Source of the DNA: Bradyrhizobium sp. CCBAU 53421
GTDB taxonomy: Bacteria > Pseudomonadota > Alphaproteobacteria > Rhizobiales > Xanthobacteraceae
Assembly: GCF_015291625.1 (NCBI RefSeq)
Contig: NZ_CP030047.1
Span: 8,426,501 to 8,490,500 of the forward strand
Length of the DNA stretch: 64,000 nucleotides
Direction of reading: 5' to 3'
In this document: in pieces, positions 24,596 to 33,089 of the stretch
Layout of the letters: every line of letters begins with the position of its first letter
How positions within the stretch are numbered: the stretch's first letter is position 1
Program-made: the position numbers and the translations under genes
Notes under the pieces: model-generated
What the model saw: the letters and a program-made list of their open reading frames with translations, nothing else
Told to the model about the DNA's origin: nothing
The model's database searches: none

Positions 24596-26548
24596 TCAGC
24601 CCCTCCGCTTCTTCTTCGGCTTCTTGCCGAACTTCGGTTTCGCCGACACGTCCGGCCACTGCGTGTGTCCAGCCTGCGGCTTGTTCCGATGTTTCTTCTT
24701 CCCGAACCTCGGCTCGGTGTCGAATTTCGGCTTGTGCTCGCGGTCCGGTTTGCCGCGTCGCTTGGCTGCCGCGTCATCGCGCGGCTCGTCGCGGCGGGGC
24801 GCGACATGCTCGCCGTCGCCCTTGTCGCGCCAAGGATCGTGCCTGGGTTTGCGCGCCGGCTTTTCGACGTGCGTCTCTCGCTGCGGAGTGTCCGCCAGCG
24901 GCTCGATGCGGATGCTGTCTTCCTTGTCCGGACGCTTGACCTTGACGGCGAAAGAGTCCGCGACCCGCGCGGCGATCTCGAACTCGGTGGTGGTATCCGA
25001 GATCTTGATGGCGCCGATGTCGCGCTTGTCGATGCCGCCGCGGCGGCAGATCATCGGCAGCAGCCAGCGCGCCTCGGCGTTCTTCCGGCGCCCGATCGCA
25101 GCCCGGAACCAGACCGTCGCCTCCTCCATGCCGTGACGCGGGGACTTGCCGATCTTCGAGCGCGGCCCGGCGGCACGATCCTCGCGGCGCGAGGCACGGT
25201 CACCGCGGCGATCGTCGCGATCGCGGCCGCGTCCCTCGCCGGGATCGAGAATGTCTTCGGGCGCGGGCAGTCGCGCGCGATAGAGCCGGGCCAGCGCCGC
25301 GGCAATCGCCTCGGGCGAGCGTTCGGCGAGCAAGGCCTGCGCGAGCACCAGATCGTCCGAGGTCGCCTCCTCGGAGAACACCGCATCCTGCAGCAGGCGC
25401 TCATGGTCGAGCTTGCGGATCTCGTCCGCCTGCGGCGCCGAGCCCCAGGCCACGTCGATGCCGGCGAGATCCAGCAGCAATTCCGCGCGCCGCCGCCGTG
25501 CCGGCGGCACCAGCAGGATGCTGACGCCCTTGCGGCCGGCCCGGCCGGTGCGGCCCGAGCGATGCTGCATCACCTCCGGGTCTTTCGGCAGATCGGCATG
25601 AATGACCAGATCGAGACTCGGCAAATCGATGCCGCGCGCCGCGACGTCGGTCGCGACGCAAACCCGGGACCGTCCGTCGCGCAACGCCTGCAGCGCCTGG
25701 GTCCGCTCGTTCTGGGTCATTTCGCCCGACAGCGCGGCGACGGAGAAACCGCGCTCCAGGAGCGCCGCCTGCAAATGCCTGACGGCTTCTCGCGTGTTGC
25801 AGAACACCAGCGCGCTCGGCGCCTCATGAAAGCGCAGCACGTTGACGACGGCGTGCTCGACATCGTCGGCCGCGACCCGGATGGCGCGATACTCGATGTC
25901 GGCATGACCGCCCTCGTCGCCCGCGACCTCGATGCGGAACGCCTGATCTTGATACTGCTTGGCCAGCGCGACGATGCCGCGCGGGAACGTCGCCGAGAAC
26001 AACAGCGTCCGGCGGCTGTCCGGCGTGGTCTCGAGGATGAATTCCATGTCCTCGCGGAAGCCGAGATTGAGCATTTCGTCGGCCTCGTCGAGCACGACGA
26101 CGCGCAGTCCCGAGATGTCGAGACGGCCGCGCCGCAAATGGTCGCACAGCCTGCCTGGCGTGCCGACCACGATGTGGGCGCCTTCGGCAAGCTCGCGCTG
26201 CTCGCGGCGCGGGTCCATGCCGCCGACGCAGGAGACGACGCGGCCATCGGCATGCTCGTAAAGCCACGCAAGCTCGCGCTGAACCTGCAAGGCAAGCTCG
26301 CGGGTCGGCGCGACGATCAGCGCCAGCGGGGCAGCGGCCGGCTCGAACCGCTCGGCGCCGTCGAGCAGGTCCTTTGCCATGGCCAATCCGTAGGCAACGG
26401 TCTTGCCGGAGCCGGTTTGGGCCGAAACGAGGAGATCGCGGTCGACGGCGTCGTCCGCGAGCACGGCGAGCTGGACAGGGGTCGGCTGTTCGTAGTTGCG
26501 CTCAGCCAAGGCGCGGGCGAGCGGCGAACTTGTGGTCGGAAAGGGCAC
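24596..26548 (-). CDS. DEAD-box RNA helicase with DbpA-type RNA-binding domain
   Basis: About 650 residues from the GTG at 26548, chosen for the AAGG box 11 bases upstream and the Q-motif that follows (ARALAERNYEQPTPVQ). Motifs: AQTGSGKT, APTRELALQV, GTPGR, VLDEADEML, FSAT, VATDVAARGID and HRSGRTGRAGR. A CsdA/DbpA-like RNA-binding domain sits near WLLPMICRRGGIDKRDIGAI. A basic, disordered tail (KKHRNKPQAGHTQW...KKPKKKRRG) ends the protein. It probably acts in ribosome assembly or cold-stress mRNA remodelling. An upstream in-frame extension to 26626 has no family support. Confidence 0.92.
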   Translation of the reverse strand: MPFPTTSSPLARALAERNYEQPTPVQLAVLADDAVDRDLLVSAQTGSGKTVAYGLAMAKDLLDGAERFEPAAAPLALIVAPTRELALQVQRELAWLYEHADGRVVSCVGGMDPRREQRELAEGAHIVVGTPGRLCDHLRRGRLDISGLRVVVLDEADEMLNLGFREDMEFILETTPDSRRTLLFSATFPRGIVALAKQYQDQAFRIEVAGDEGGHADIEYRAIRVAADDVEHAVVNVLRFHEAPSALVFCNTREAVRHLQAALLERGFSVAALSGEMTQNERTQALQALRDGRSRVCVATDVAARGIDLPSLDLVIHADLPKDPEVMQHRSGRTGRAGRKGVSILLVPPARRRRAELLLDLAGIDVAWGSAPQADEIRKLDHERLLQDAVFSEEATSDDLVLAQALLAERSPEAIAAALARLYRARLPAPEDILDPGEGRGRDRDDRRGDRASRREDRAAGPRSKIGKSPRHGMEEATVWFRAAIGRRKNAEARWLLPMICRRGGIDKRDIGAIKISDTTTEFEIAARVADSFAVKVKRPDKEDSIRIEPLADTPQRETHVEKPARKPRHDPWRDKGDGEHVAPRRDEPRDDAAAKRRGKPDREHKPKFDTEPRFGKKKHRNKPQAGHTQWPDVSAKPKFGKKPKKKRRG

Positions 26549-26714
26549 GAGATGGGAAACCTTGATTGGTCCGGGCGCAGAACGTCGAGCGGGACGACCT
26601 GAAGCTGCGTACCCGGCAGGCGGCACAGCCGCATGACGATTTGGCGCTGCTTTACGCCAAGAACAACCAAATCACCATGCCCCTAAGGCCCCCCAAGCCG
26701 GAAAAGGTGCCGTA

Positions 26715-27308
26715 TCAGGCCGGCTGCCCGATCGGGGCCGGGCTGCCGGCGATCCGGTCCATCAATCCGGACAACCGCGACGGCGGTGGGCTGGCTACAG
26801 CAATCAGGCCGCCCGCCCCTCGCAGCGCGCCCGGCACCAGCTCGGAGGCCAGCAGCCGATGGCGTTCATATGGGCCGGGCATGCGGAGCGCGGCGGTCAT
26901 CTCGGCCGAGAAGCCGAAGCGGCTGTAATAGGCGGCGTCGCCGACCAGGATCACGGCGCGGTGGCCGAGCAGGTCGGCCCGCTGCAATGCCAGCCGCATC
27001 AGTGCGGCGCCAACGCCGAGACATCGCGCCTCCTCCGCCACCGCAAGCGGGCCTAGCAGCAGGCCGGAGTGACCGGTGCCGGTCACGACGGGCCACAGCC
27101 GCAATGTGCCGACCAGGTGGCCGCCACGGCGCGCGACAAACGCGAGGCCGCGCGCAGGTTTGCGGCCCTCGCGTAGCCGCTCCGAGGTCTTGGCCAGGCG
27201 GCCAGGACCGAATGCGGTGTCGAGCAGACTGTCTCGCGCCGCCACGTCCGAACGGCGTTCCTGACGGATCGCAACCGGCTTGTCGTTCGGAGAACCGAAT
27301 GAGGACAT
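26715..27308 (-). CDS. GNAT N-acetyltransferase
   Basis: 197 residues; ATG at 27308, overlapping the TGA of the upstream ABC ATPase gene (TGATG), so coupled. Core GNAT motifs: GLLLGPLAVAEEARCLGVGAALMRLALQRA (acetyl-CoA loop) and VILVGDAAYYSRFGFS. It is similar to the YhbS-type predicted acetyltransferases. As the last gene of an operon with an adenylating enzyme and an exporter, it may acetylate the exported molecule (inference). Confidence 0.88.
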   Translation of the reverse strand: MSSFGSPNDKPVAIRQERRSDVAARDSLLDTAFGPGRLAKTSERLREGRKPARGLAFVARRGGHLVGTLRLWPVVTGTGHSGLLLGPLAVAEEARCLGVGAALMRLALQRADLLGHRAVILVGDAAYYSRFGFSAEMTAALRMPGPYERHRLLASELVPGALRGAGGLIAVASPPPSRLSGLMDRIAGSPAPIGQPA

Positions 27309-28135
27309 CACGCCACCCTCGCCAGATAGATGAAGACCTCGTCGAGATCGCGGCACTTGAAGCGCTCGGCGAGCTCGCCCGGACGTCCCATCGCGACGAT
27401 GCGGCCATGGCTCATGATCACGACGAAGTCGCAGAGCTGCTCGACCTCGGTCATGTTGTGCGACGACAGCAGGATGGTGGCGCCGCGGCGCTTCTGATAG
27501 GCGCGCAGCCGGCTGCGCACCCACTCGGCGCGGTCAGGGTCGAGCGATGCCGTCGGTTCGTCGAGCAGCAGCACGTCCGGGTCGTTGATCAGCGCCTTGG
27601 CGACGGCGACGCGGGTCTTTTGCCCGGCCGAGAGCCGGCCGGTGACGCGGTCGAGCACGTCGCCGAGCTCGAAATCCTCGATCAGCTCCTCGATCCGCAC
27701 CTTCAGATTGGCGACGCCATAGAGCCGTCCGAACACCGTCAGGTTCTGCCGCACGGTGAGCCGCCCCGGCAGCGCGACATAGGGGCTTTCGAAGTTCATC
27801 CGACCAAGCACCTTGTGGCGCTCGGTCGCCATGTCGTGGCCCAGCACCATGGCGCGGCCGAAACTTGGCACCACGAGACCCATGATCATGGCGATGGTGG
27901 TGGTCTTGCCGGCGCCGTTGCCGCCGAGCAGGCCGACGGTCCAGCCCTTGGGCACGATGAAGTTCACGTCGTCGACCGCCCAATGGCTGCGGTACTTCTT
28001 GCAGAGGTCCTCGACCGCGATGGCCGGCGCCTCATCGCTACCCGAGATGACGGGTTCATGGTCCTGCGCAGGCGTGGTGTTCGGCGACACCGGTGTCAGA
28101 TGTCTGCGGGGCAGAAAGCGTTCGATGCGGCTCAT
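27308..28135 (-). CDS. ABC transporter ATP-binding subunit (ABC-2/DrrA-NodI type)
   Basis: 275 residues, ATG at 28135 with a GGGGAGA box. Walker A GGNGAGKTT, LSAGQKTRVAVAKAL signature (S-A-G-Q variant), Walker B DVLLLDEPTASLDP, and H-loop SSHNMTE. It pairs with the permease encoded 12 bp upstream. An unusual 40-residue basic/acidic N-terminal extension precedes the ATPase core. Confidence 0.93.
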   Translation of the reverse strand: MSRIERFLPRRHLTPVSPNTTPAQDHEPVISGSDEAPAIAVEDLCKKYRSHWAVDDVNFIVPKGWTVGLLGGNGAGKTTTIAMIMGLVVPSFGRAMVLGHDMATERHKVLGRMNFESPYVALPGRLTVRQNLTVFGRLYGVANLKVRIEELIEDFELGDVLDRVTGRLSAGQKTRVAVAKALINDPDVLLLDEPTASLDPDRAEWVRSRLRAYQKRRGATILLSSHNMTEVEQLCDFVVIMSHGRIVAMGRPGELAERFKCRDLDEVFIYLARVA

Positions 28136-28147
28136 GGATCTCTCCCC

Positions 28148-28945
28148 TTACTCGCCCATGGTGAGCAGGCCGCCCTTGTGGCGGGCGCTCTGCAACAGGG
28201 CGACGAATGTGGTGAAGCCAATGCCGAGATAGACGGCATTGAGCGCGAGGCATTCGATCATCAGATCGGCACGGAAGGTGCCGTCGAGCAGCACGGCGCG
28301 CATGCCCTCGAACACATAGGTCGGCGTCAGCGACCAGGCGACCGGATGCAACCAGAGAGGCAACGCCGCGACCGGATAGTAGACGCAGCACAGCGGCAGC
28401 AGCACGATCATGATCGAATAGGCGAGACTTTCGGCGCCAAGGCCCTGGCGGATCACGAGGCCGGCGACGACGAGCCCGATCGCCCAGCTGGTCAGCACGA
28501 GGTTGAGGAAGAACATGATCAAACCCGGCCCCATCGCAAAGACATTGAAGCCGAACAGCAGCAGCGTCAGCAGGATCACCGGCAAGGTGCCGATCACGAG
28601 CCTGATCAGGCTCATCAGCATCAGCGAGGCCGCGAGCTCGAAGGGCTGCAACGGGCTCATCATCAAATTGGCGAGGTTGCGCGACCAGATCTCCTCCAGG
28701 AAGGTGAAGGTGAAGCCGAGCTGGCCGCGAAACAGCACGTCCCAGAGCAGGACGGCGCCGAGCAGCAGGCCGGCGGTGGAGGCCATCGCCGACTTGCTTT
28801 GATAGAGGTAGGTGTAGAGGAAACCCCACACCAGCATCTGCATCGCCGGCCAGTAGACGATCTCGAGCAGCCGGAGCCATGACGAGCGCAGGATGTAGTA
28901 ATAGCGCGCCGTCATGGCGGCGATGCGGTTCAATGACGAGCTCAT
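28148..28945 (-). CDS. ABC-2 type transporter permease
   Basis: 265 residues from the ATG at 28945 (MSSSLNRIAAMTARYYYILRSSWLRLLE) with GGGG upstream; an ATG at 28966, two bases after the previous stop, is an alternative. Six membrane helices are seen, with ABC-2 hallmarks EEIWSRNLANLMMSPLQPFELA and YPVAALPLWLHPVAWSLTPTYVFEGMRAVL. It functions with the downstream ATPase in the inner membrane, probably as an exporter of a lipid-like or polyketide-like product. The substrate is not known. Confidence 0.93.
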   Translation of the reverse strand: MSSSLNRIAAMTARYYYILRSSWLRLLEIVYWPAMQMLVWGFLYTYLYQSKSAMASTAGLLLGAVLLWDVLFRGQLGFTFTFLEEIWSRNLANLMMSPLQPFELAASLMLMSLIRLVIGTLPVILLTLLLFGFNVFAMGPGLIMFFLNLVLTSWAIGLVVAGLVIRQGLGAESLAYSIMIVLLPLCCVYYPVAALPLWLHPVAWSLTPTYVFEGMRAVLLDGTFRADLMIECLALNAVYLGIGFTTFVALLQSARHKGGLLTMGE

Positions 28946-28968
28946 GGCGCGCACCCCTGTTGCCATTA

Positions 28969-30432
28969 TCAATCGAACTCGCGGCGAATCGGGCGGCGCT
29001 TGCCGACCTTGGGCGGAAACGCGAGCAGCGCGTTGGCCTGCACCCGGACCGGATGCTCGAGGCATGCTTTGAGCAGATCCTCGAGATGCGCGACCGAGCC
29101 GTGCAGGCGGCACAGCGGCGTATCCTGGCCGAGCACGACGCGCGCCTCGACGAGGTCGACGCCACGCTGCACGATCTCGAACTGCGCCAGATGCAGGTTG
29201 CAGTCGAACATCCAGCGATAGGTCGCGTCGAGAATGCTGCCGGCCGGGACCTTGCGGCCGTCGCGGTTGACGAAAGCGTCATTGAGCCGGCCGTCGATGC
29301 TGGCGATCTGCGACCAGTTGATGTCTGATGGCGCCGGATCGGCCGGCCGCGTGATGTAGTCGCCCTGCACGTAGCGGATGAACGGCATCGCCTCGTTGAG
29401 CAGATTGGTGATCACGGCGATGCCGGACTGGCCGTCGGCCTGCGGCGCCATCGTGACGGGATCGAGCACGTCGAGATGCACGGTGTCCTCGCAGACGTGA
29501 TACTGGCCATCGGGCATCTCGAGCGCGATCCGCGTCGCCTCCTCGGAGGAATATTCGTCGAGCACGGGGACGCCGAGCTGCCGCGACCATTCCTGACGGG
29601 CGGCGCGCGAGGAATATTCCGAATGCGTCACCGCCAGATTGAGCGAAGCGCGGAACTCGTCGACATGCGGCATCAGCGCATCGAGGCTCGACGGATAGAG
29701 CGAGAGGATCTTCGGCCCGAGATAGCGCAGATGCTGGGCGACGCGCGCCGGCGGGATCAGGTTCGAGATGAACGCGGTCGGATAGTCGCCGCCGATCGAA
29801 TCGAACCACCACGGCACGGTGTAGACATGGGCGAGCAGATCCTCGGCGCGGTAGTTGCCGCCGCTCTGCATCGCGAACTGGCGGACGCCCTGGATGGTGT
29901 CGGTGATGACGGCGTCATAGTCGACACGGATCAGCAAGGTCTGGCCGGACGAGCCCGATGAGCGCGTCGGAAACAGGTTTTCCGGCTTGTATTTCTTGTT
30001 GACGCACTGATCCGGGAACGCCGCGACCAGCTCCGGCTTGGTGATGACAGGGATCTTCTGGATGTCGTCGTAGTCGCGCAGATGCTCCGGCTTGAAGCCA
30101 GCCGCATCATACTTGGCGCGGTAGACCGGAATGTCGCGGTAGGCGAGCTCGACCAGCTCCTTGATCCGGGCGAACTGCCGCGCGCGGATTTCGGACAGCG
30201 GCAGATAGGGATGCCGCATGCATTCGCCGAGATAGTTTTCGGTGGCCGCGACCAGCTCGGGCGCGGCGTCGTTGGAAGGCTCGAAGTCCGGGCGAGTGTG
30301 CTCGGTCTCCCAGAACTGACGCTGCGGCACGCTGGCCGCATCGGCGGGGACGAGGGATGCGGCGGCTTGATCGTGCTCCGGCACCAGAGCAAGGCTGTCA
30401 TCGGAAGCGCAGGTCGCAAGGGAGGACGTCAT
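28969..30432 (-). CDS. PaaK/CapK-like adenylate-forming enzyme
   Basis: About 487 residues; ATG at 30432 with GGAG six bases upstream. The ATP-binding loop TRSSGSSGQTLL and DEYSSEEATRIA belong to the phenylacetate-CoA ligase branch of the ANL superfamily. FWETEHTRPDFEPS and LSEIRARQFARIKELVELAYRDIPVYR match its N-terminal half, and GDYITRPADP with DGRLNDAFVNRDGRKV its hinge region. It activates an unknown carboxylic acid as an acyl-adenylate. It heads a four-gene operon with an ABC-2 exporter and a GNAT, which suggests synthesis and export of a small conjugate. Confidence 0.88.
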   Translation of the reverse strand: MTSSLATCASDDSLALVPEHDQAAASLVPADAASVPQRQFWETEHTRPDFEPSNDAAPELVAATENYLGECMRHPYLPLSEIRARQFARIKELVELAYRDIPVYRAKYDAAGFKPEHLRDYDDIQKIPVITKPELVAAFPDQCVNKKYKPENLFPTRSSGSSGQTLLIRVDYDAVITDTIQGVRQFAMQSGGNYRAEDLLAHVYTVPWWFDSIGGDYPTAFISNLIPPARVAQHLRYLGPKILSLYPSSLDALMPHVDEFRASLNLAVTHSEYSSRAARQEWSRQLGVPVLDEYSSEEATRIALEMPDGQYHVCEDTVHLDVLDPVTMAPQADGQSGIAVITNLLNEAMPFIRYVQGDYITRPADPAPSDINWSQIASIDGRLNDAFVNRDGRKVPAGSILDATYRWMFDCNLHLAQFEIVQRGVDLVEARVVLGQDTPLCRLHGSVAHLEDLLKACLEHPVRVQANALLAFPPKVGKRRPIRREFD

Positions 30433-30587
30433 CTTCAGCTCCATGATTGACGGGAGACCGCCCGTTCATGGCGCTATCAATGGCGTGGGGCGCGCTTGGC
30501 TGCCGTGACGCGTATCACATGCGACCGCGGCGACGTAGGACGGTTACGTGGAGCCAACCCGTCCTGCAAAACCGATGCTTTGGTCGG

Positions 30588-30752
30588 CTACTTGCCCCAC
30601 GTCGCCTTCCTGATCCGTCCCTTGCCGCCGCATTTCTTGCAGGGCTCGGGATAGATCTTCCGTCCCGGCTCGCGCGGCTGCTTCACCTCTGGAAAGCCTG
30701 TCCCGTTGCACGCGTCACACTTCTCTTCATCGGCAATAAGGTGCTTCACCAT
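30588..30752 (-). CDS. DnaJ-type zinc-ribbon microprotein
   Basis: 54 residues (MVKHLIADEEKCDACNGTGF ... PCKKCGGKGRIRKATWGK). It has two CxxCxGxG repeats, the zinc-binding motif of the DnaJ cysteine-rich domain, at about residues 12-19 and 38-45. The frame has a clear ATG at 30752 and a TAG at 30588. Its role is unknown; free-standing versions may assist folding or redox control. Confidence 0.75.
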   Translation of the reverse strand: MVKHLIADEEKCDACNGTGFPEVKQPREPGRKIYPEPCKKCGGKGRIRKATWGK

Positions 30753-30931
30753 CAACCGTCCCGGATTGAAAAATCCGAAGCCCGCGGGCGCGGGCTTCTG
30801 CTACCGCTTGGATACGAACGACGGCGGGTCGCGGTTTCAGGTGCATGGCTGCTTTGCGCCGCGACGCAGCCGAGAGATCGGCGGAACGACAACGGCATGA
30901 TCGACGTTGTCGGATTCTTCCTGAAGGTACG

Positions 30932-31291
30932 TCACTTCGCCTTGAGCGCGTTGTCGTGGCTCTCGAGCGCTGCCGTCATCAGCTTCGGCAATTGCGCGGC
31001 ATAGACCTCGATGAAGGTGGCATCGCCGCAGGCCTCCGGATCGCGCGCGGCCTGCTCGGCGACGCGCGCGGCCTTGGCCTCGCATTTCGCGAACATGTGC
31101 CAGAACCAGTCCGGACTCTTGCCGAGCGCCGGCTTGTGCTTCTTGATCACGGCGGCGCCGACCGCGCTCATCGCGTTGACGACGCCGGCGCCCAGCGTGC
31201 TGATGGCCCGCGCGTTAAGAATATCCTCACGCGATTGCGCGGTGGCGGCGGTCGCGGTCGCTCGTCCAGTCGTTCGTGCCTTGGCCGGCAT
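30932..31291 (-). CDS. Hypothetical protein, phasin-like helical
   Basis: 119 residues from the ATG at 31291 with an AAGGAG box. The Ala-rich basic N-terminus is followed by amphipathic helices (EDILNARAISTLGAGVVNAMSAVGAAVIKKHKPALG) and a stretch with CEAKAARVAEQAARDPEACGDATFIEVYAAQLPKL. It resembles small helical phasin-like or cell-envelope proteins of Rhizobiales in composition only. The upstream extension to 31369 is not supported. Confidence 0.65.
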   Translation of the reverse strand: MPAKARTTGRATATAATAQSREDILNARAISTLGAGVVNAMSAVGAAVIKKHKPALGKSPDWFWHMFAKCEAKAARVAEQAARDPEACGDATFIEVYAAQLPKLMTAALESHDNALKAK

Positions 31292-31374
31292 GCTCAAGCT
31301 CCTTGTCGATCCCTGGTCGGTCCTGTGCGGCGGGCAAAGCATCGGCCGGGGAAGTTGAGGAAGGCTCAAGGGGC

Positions 31375-31566
31375 ATGGTTGAAAACCGCTATGGATTTCA
31401 TTCCGGTTTTATGCGCTTCCGAGCGATCGGGCCTGGAGGGGTCATTGACCGCCCCTCCGCCGCGAAATCCGTCAACGACCGTTACCCTTTGGCGCCGGAT
31501 CAGCTGGTCGGCGACATCGTCGAGATTGTCGCCATTTTATTCGACGCCTATTGGTTGGTCTTTTAG
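31375..31566 (+). CDS. Possible small ORF, 63 residues
   Basis: ATG at 31375 after AAGGGG; reads MVENRYGFHSGFMRFRAIGPGGV... ending DIVEIVAILFDAYWLVF. The purine box is close to the start and the C-terminal helix is plausible, but no family is recognised. It is convergent with the CGNR gene, five bases away. Confidence 0.3.
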   Translation: MVENRYGFHSGFMRFRAIGPGGVIDRPSAAKSVNDRYPLAPDQLVGDIVEIVAILFDAYWLVF

Positions 31567-31571
31567 TGGCC

Positions 31572-32195
31572 TCAGCCCCTGTCCTTGATCCGGTTGCGAT
31601 GCGCCGCCTGCTTGGCGCGGTTGCCGCAGACCGCCATGCTGCACCAGCGGCGCGCACGCGCCCGCGTGTGATCGGCAAACATCAGCGTGCAGGCCGGGCC
31701 CTCGCACGCCTTGATGTCGGAGAAGCTTTCCTCGCAGACCACCCTGGCCATCGCCTCGCCGATCGGCAGCAGCAATGTTTCGGCGGAGCGCCAACGTCGC
31801 GTCCGCTCAAGTGCGAAACCATCATGATCGTCGTGACGATGCGCCACGATCCTGCTGAAGGCCTGATCGGTTTCGAGCAGCCGGTTCAGCGGCTCCAACT
31901 CCCTGAGCGCCCGCGGCGCCAGCGGCCGGCCCATATGCTTGCGGACGAAGCCGCGGAACCATTCGCGCAAATCGCGGGCCTGCCCGGCGACGCGGTCGAG
32001 TTCGCCCGGCGCCGCGCGCGCCTTCAACTCGCCGAGCACGTCTGACGGCACCAGCTCCGCCTGCGCGAGCCAGCGCAACAGGCCGTCGCCATCGGCGATC
32101 CAGTCCACCGGCGTATCGACCGGGGTCGCGATCGAATTGATGAAATCGAGACCCAGGCTATCGGCGATGAACATCGCGGGCGGGTGGGACTGCAC
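31572..32195 (-). CDS. ABATE/CGNR zinc-finger transcriptional regulator
   Basis: 207 residues. The GTG at 32195 is chosen for the GGAGAG box seven bases upstream; the ATG at MFIADSLGLDF (8 codons in) is an alternative. The N-terminal ABATE domain (LGLDFINSIATPVDTPVDWIADGDGLLRWL) is followed by a C-terminal CGNR finger: C-x4-C (CEGPACTLMF) and CSMAVCGNRAKQAAHRNR. It probably represses or activates the divergent hydrolase gene through the half-sites at 32256-32318. Confidence 0.9.
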   Translation of the reverse strand: MQSHPPAMFIADSLGLDFINSIATPVDTPVDWIADGDGLLRWLAQAELVPSDVLGELKARAAPGELDRVAGQARDLREWFRGFVRKHMGRPLAPRALRELEPLNRLLETDQAFSRIVAHRHDDHDGFALERTRRWRSAETLLLPIGEAMARVVCEESFSDIKACEGPACTLMFADHTRARARRWCSMAVCGNRAKQAAHRNRIKDRG

Positions 32196-32255
32196 GGTGG
32201 CGCTCTCCTGGACGGCTTCTTCGACCTCGCCGCAAATAACCTGATTAAAGCCGAT

Positions 32256-32318
32256 TGACAAGTTACGGGCATTGGATCATAAGCGTTGTAACCTGTCAAC
32301 TTGCATTTTGACGGTTAC
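32256..32318. promoter_or_regulatory. Triple operator half-sites between CGNR and hydrolase genes
   Basis: TGACAAGTTAC (32256-32266), GTAACCTGTCA (32288-32298) and TGACGGTTAC (32309-32318) are near-copies in alternating orientation. The second and third form an inverted repeat with a 10-bp spacer. This is the kind of site bound by a dimeric regulator; the CGNR protein is the obvious candidate. Confidence 0.6.
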
Positions 32319-32340
32319 TAGATGAAACGAAGAGCGGACG

Positions 32341-33045
32341 ATGTCGAACAAGGATGTCAGCGTGGTGCTCGCCCATGGCGCATGGGCCGACGGGTCGAGC
32401 TGGGCGCGGGTGATCACGGCGCTCGACGCCGAGGGCATCACCGCGGTCGCGGCACCGTTGCCCCTTACCTCGCTCGCCGACGACGTCGCCGCGCTCAACC
32501 GCACGCTGGATCGCGTCGAGGGACCGATCGTGCTGGCGGGCCATGCCTATGCCGGCGGCGTGATCGCCGAGACCCGATCGCCGCGCGTGAAAGCGCTGGT
32601 CTATGTCGCGGCGCTGGCGCCGGACGAGGGCGAGACGGTCGCCGAAATGTTCTATCGCGCGCCGCCCCATCCGTTCGCGCCAAAACTCGCGCCCGACGCC
32701 AACGGCCTGATCTGGCTGCCCGAGTCGGCCTTCGCGTCGGCCTTCGCGCAAGGCGCGCGCACTGATGACCTCGCGGTGCTCGCCGCCGTGCAGCGGCCGA
32801 TCTCGCCGGCCTGCATCACCGTGCCGGTCGGCCGCCCGCTCTGGAAGGACGTCCCGAGCTGGTTCCTGGTCGCCGAGGACGACCGGATGATCGCGCCCGA
32901 GACCCAGCGCAGCATGGCCGCCCGAATGAAGGCTGCCGTGCGTTCACATCCCGTCGACCACACCCCGATCGTGACGGCGCCAGAGCTCGTCGCCGACATC
33001 ATCCGGGAAGCGGTCAGCGCGGTTGCCGGGCAGATCAAGTCCTGA
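32341..33045 (+). CDS. Alpha/beta hydrolase-fold protein with Ala at the nucleophile position
   Basis: 234 residues. The fold is clear: VVLAHGAWADGSSW oxyanion loop, VLAGHAYAGGVIAE elbow, WFLVAEDDRMI acid strand, HPVDHTPIVTAPELV histidine loop. The elbow reads G-H-A-Y-A-G instead of G-x-S-x-G, so the usual serine is missing and classical esterase chemistry is unlikely. It may be a cofactor-free dioxygenase, lyase or binding-only member. It heads a pair with the next hydrolase, divergent from the CGNR regulator. Confidence 0.9.
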   Translation: MSNKDVSVVLAHGAWADGSSWARVITALDAEGITAVAAPLPLTSLADDVAALNRTLDRVEGPIVLAGHAYAGGVIAETRSPRVKALVYVAALAPDEGETVAEMFYRAPPHPFAPKLAPDANGLIWLPESAFASAFAQGARTDDLAVLAAVQRPISPACITVPVGRPLWKDVPSWFLVAEDDRMIAPETQRSMAARMKAAVRSHPVDHTPIVTAPELVADIIREAVSAVAGQIKS

Positions 33046-33089
33046 CCTCCGGAACCAAACCACCACATCACGACCACAAGGAGTGACAG

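Noticed and set aside
26786..28882. A 698-codon plus-strand frame
   Set aside because: Antisense to the GNAT, ABC ATPase and permease genes; no family features.
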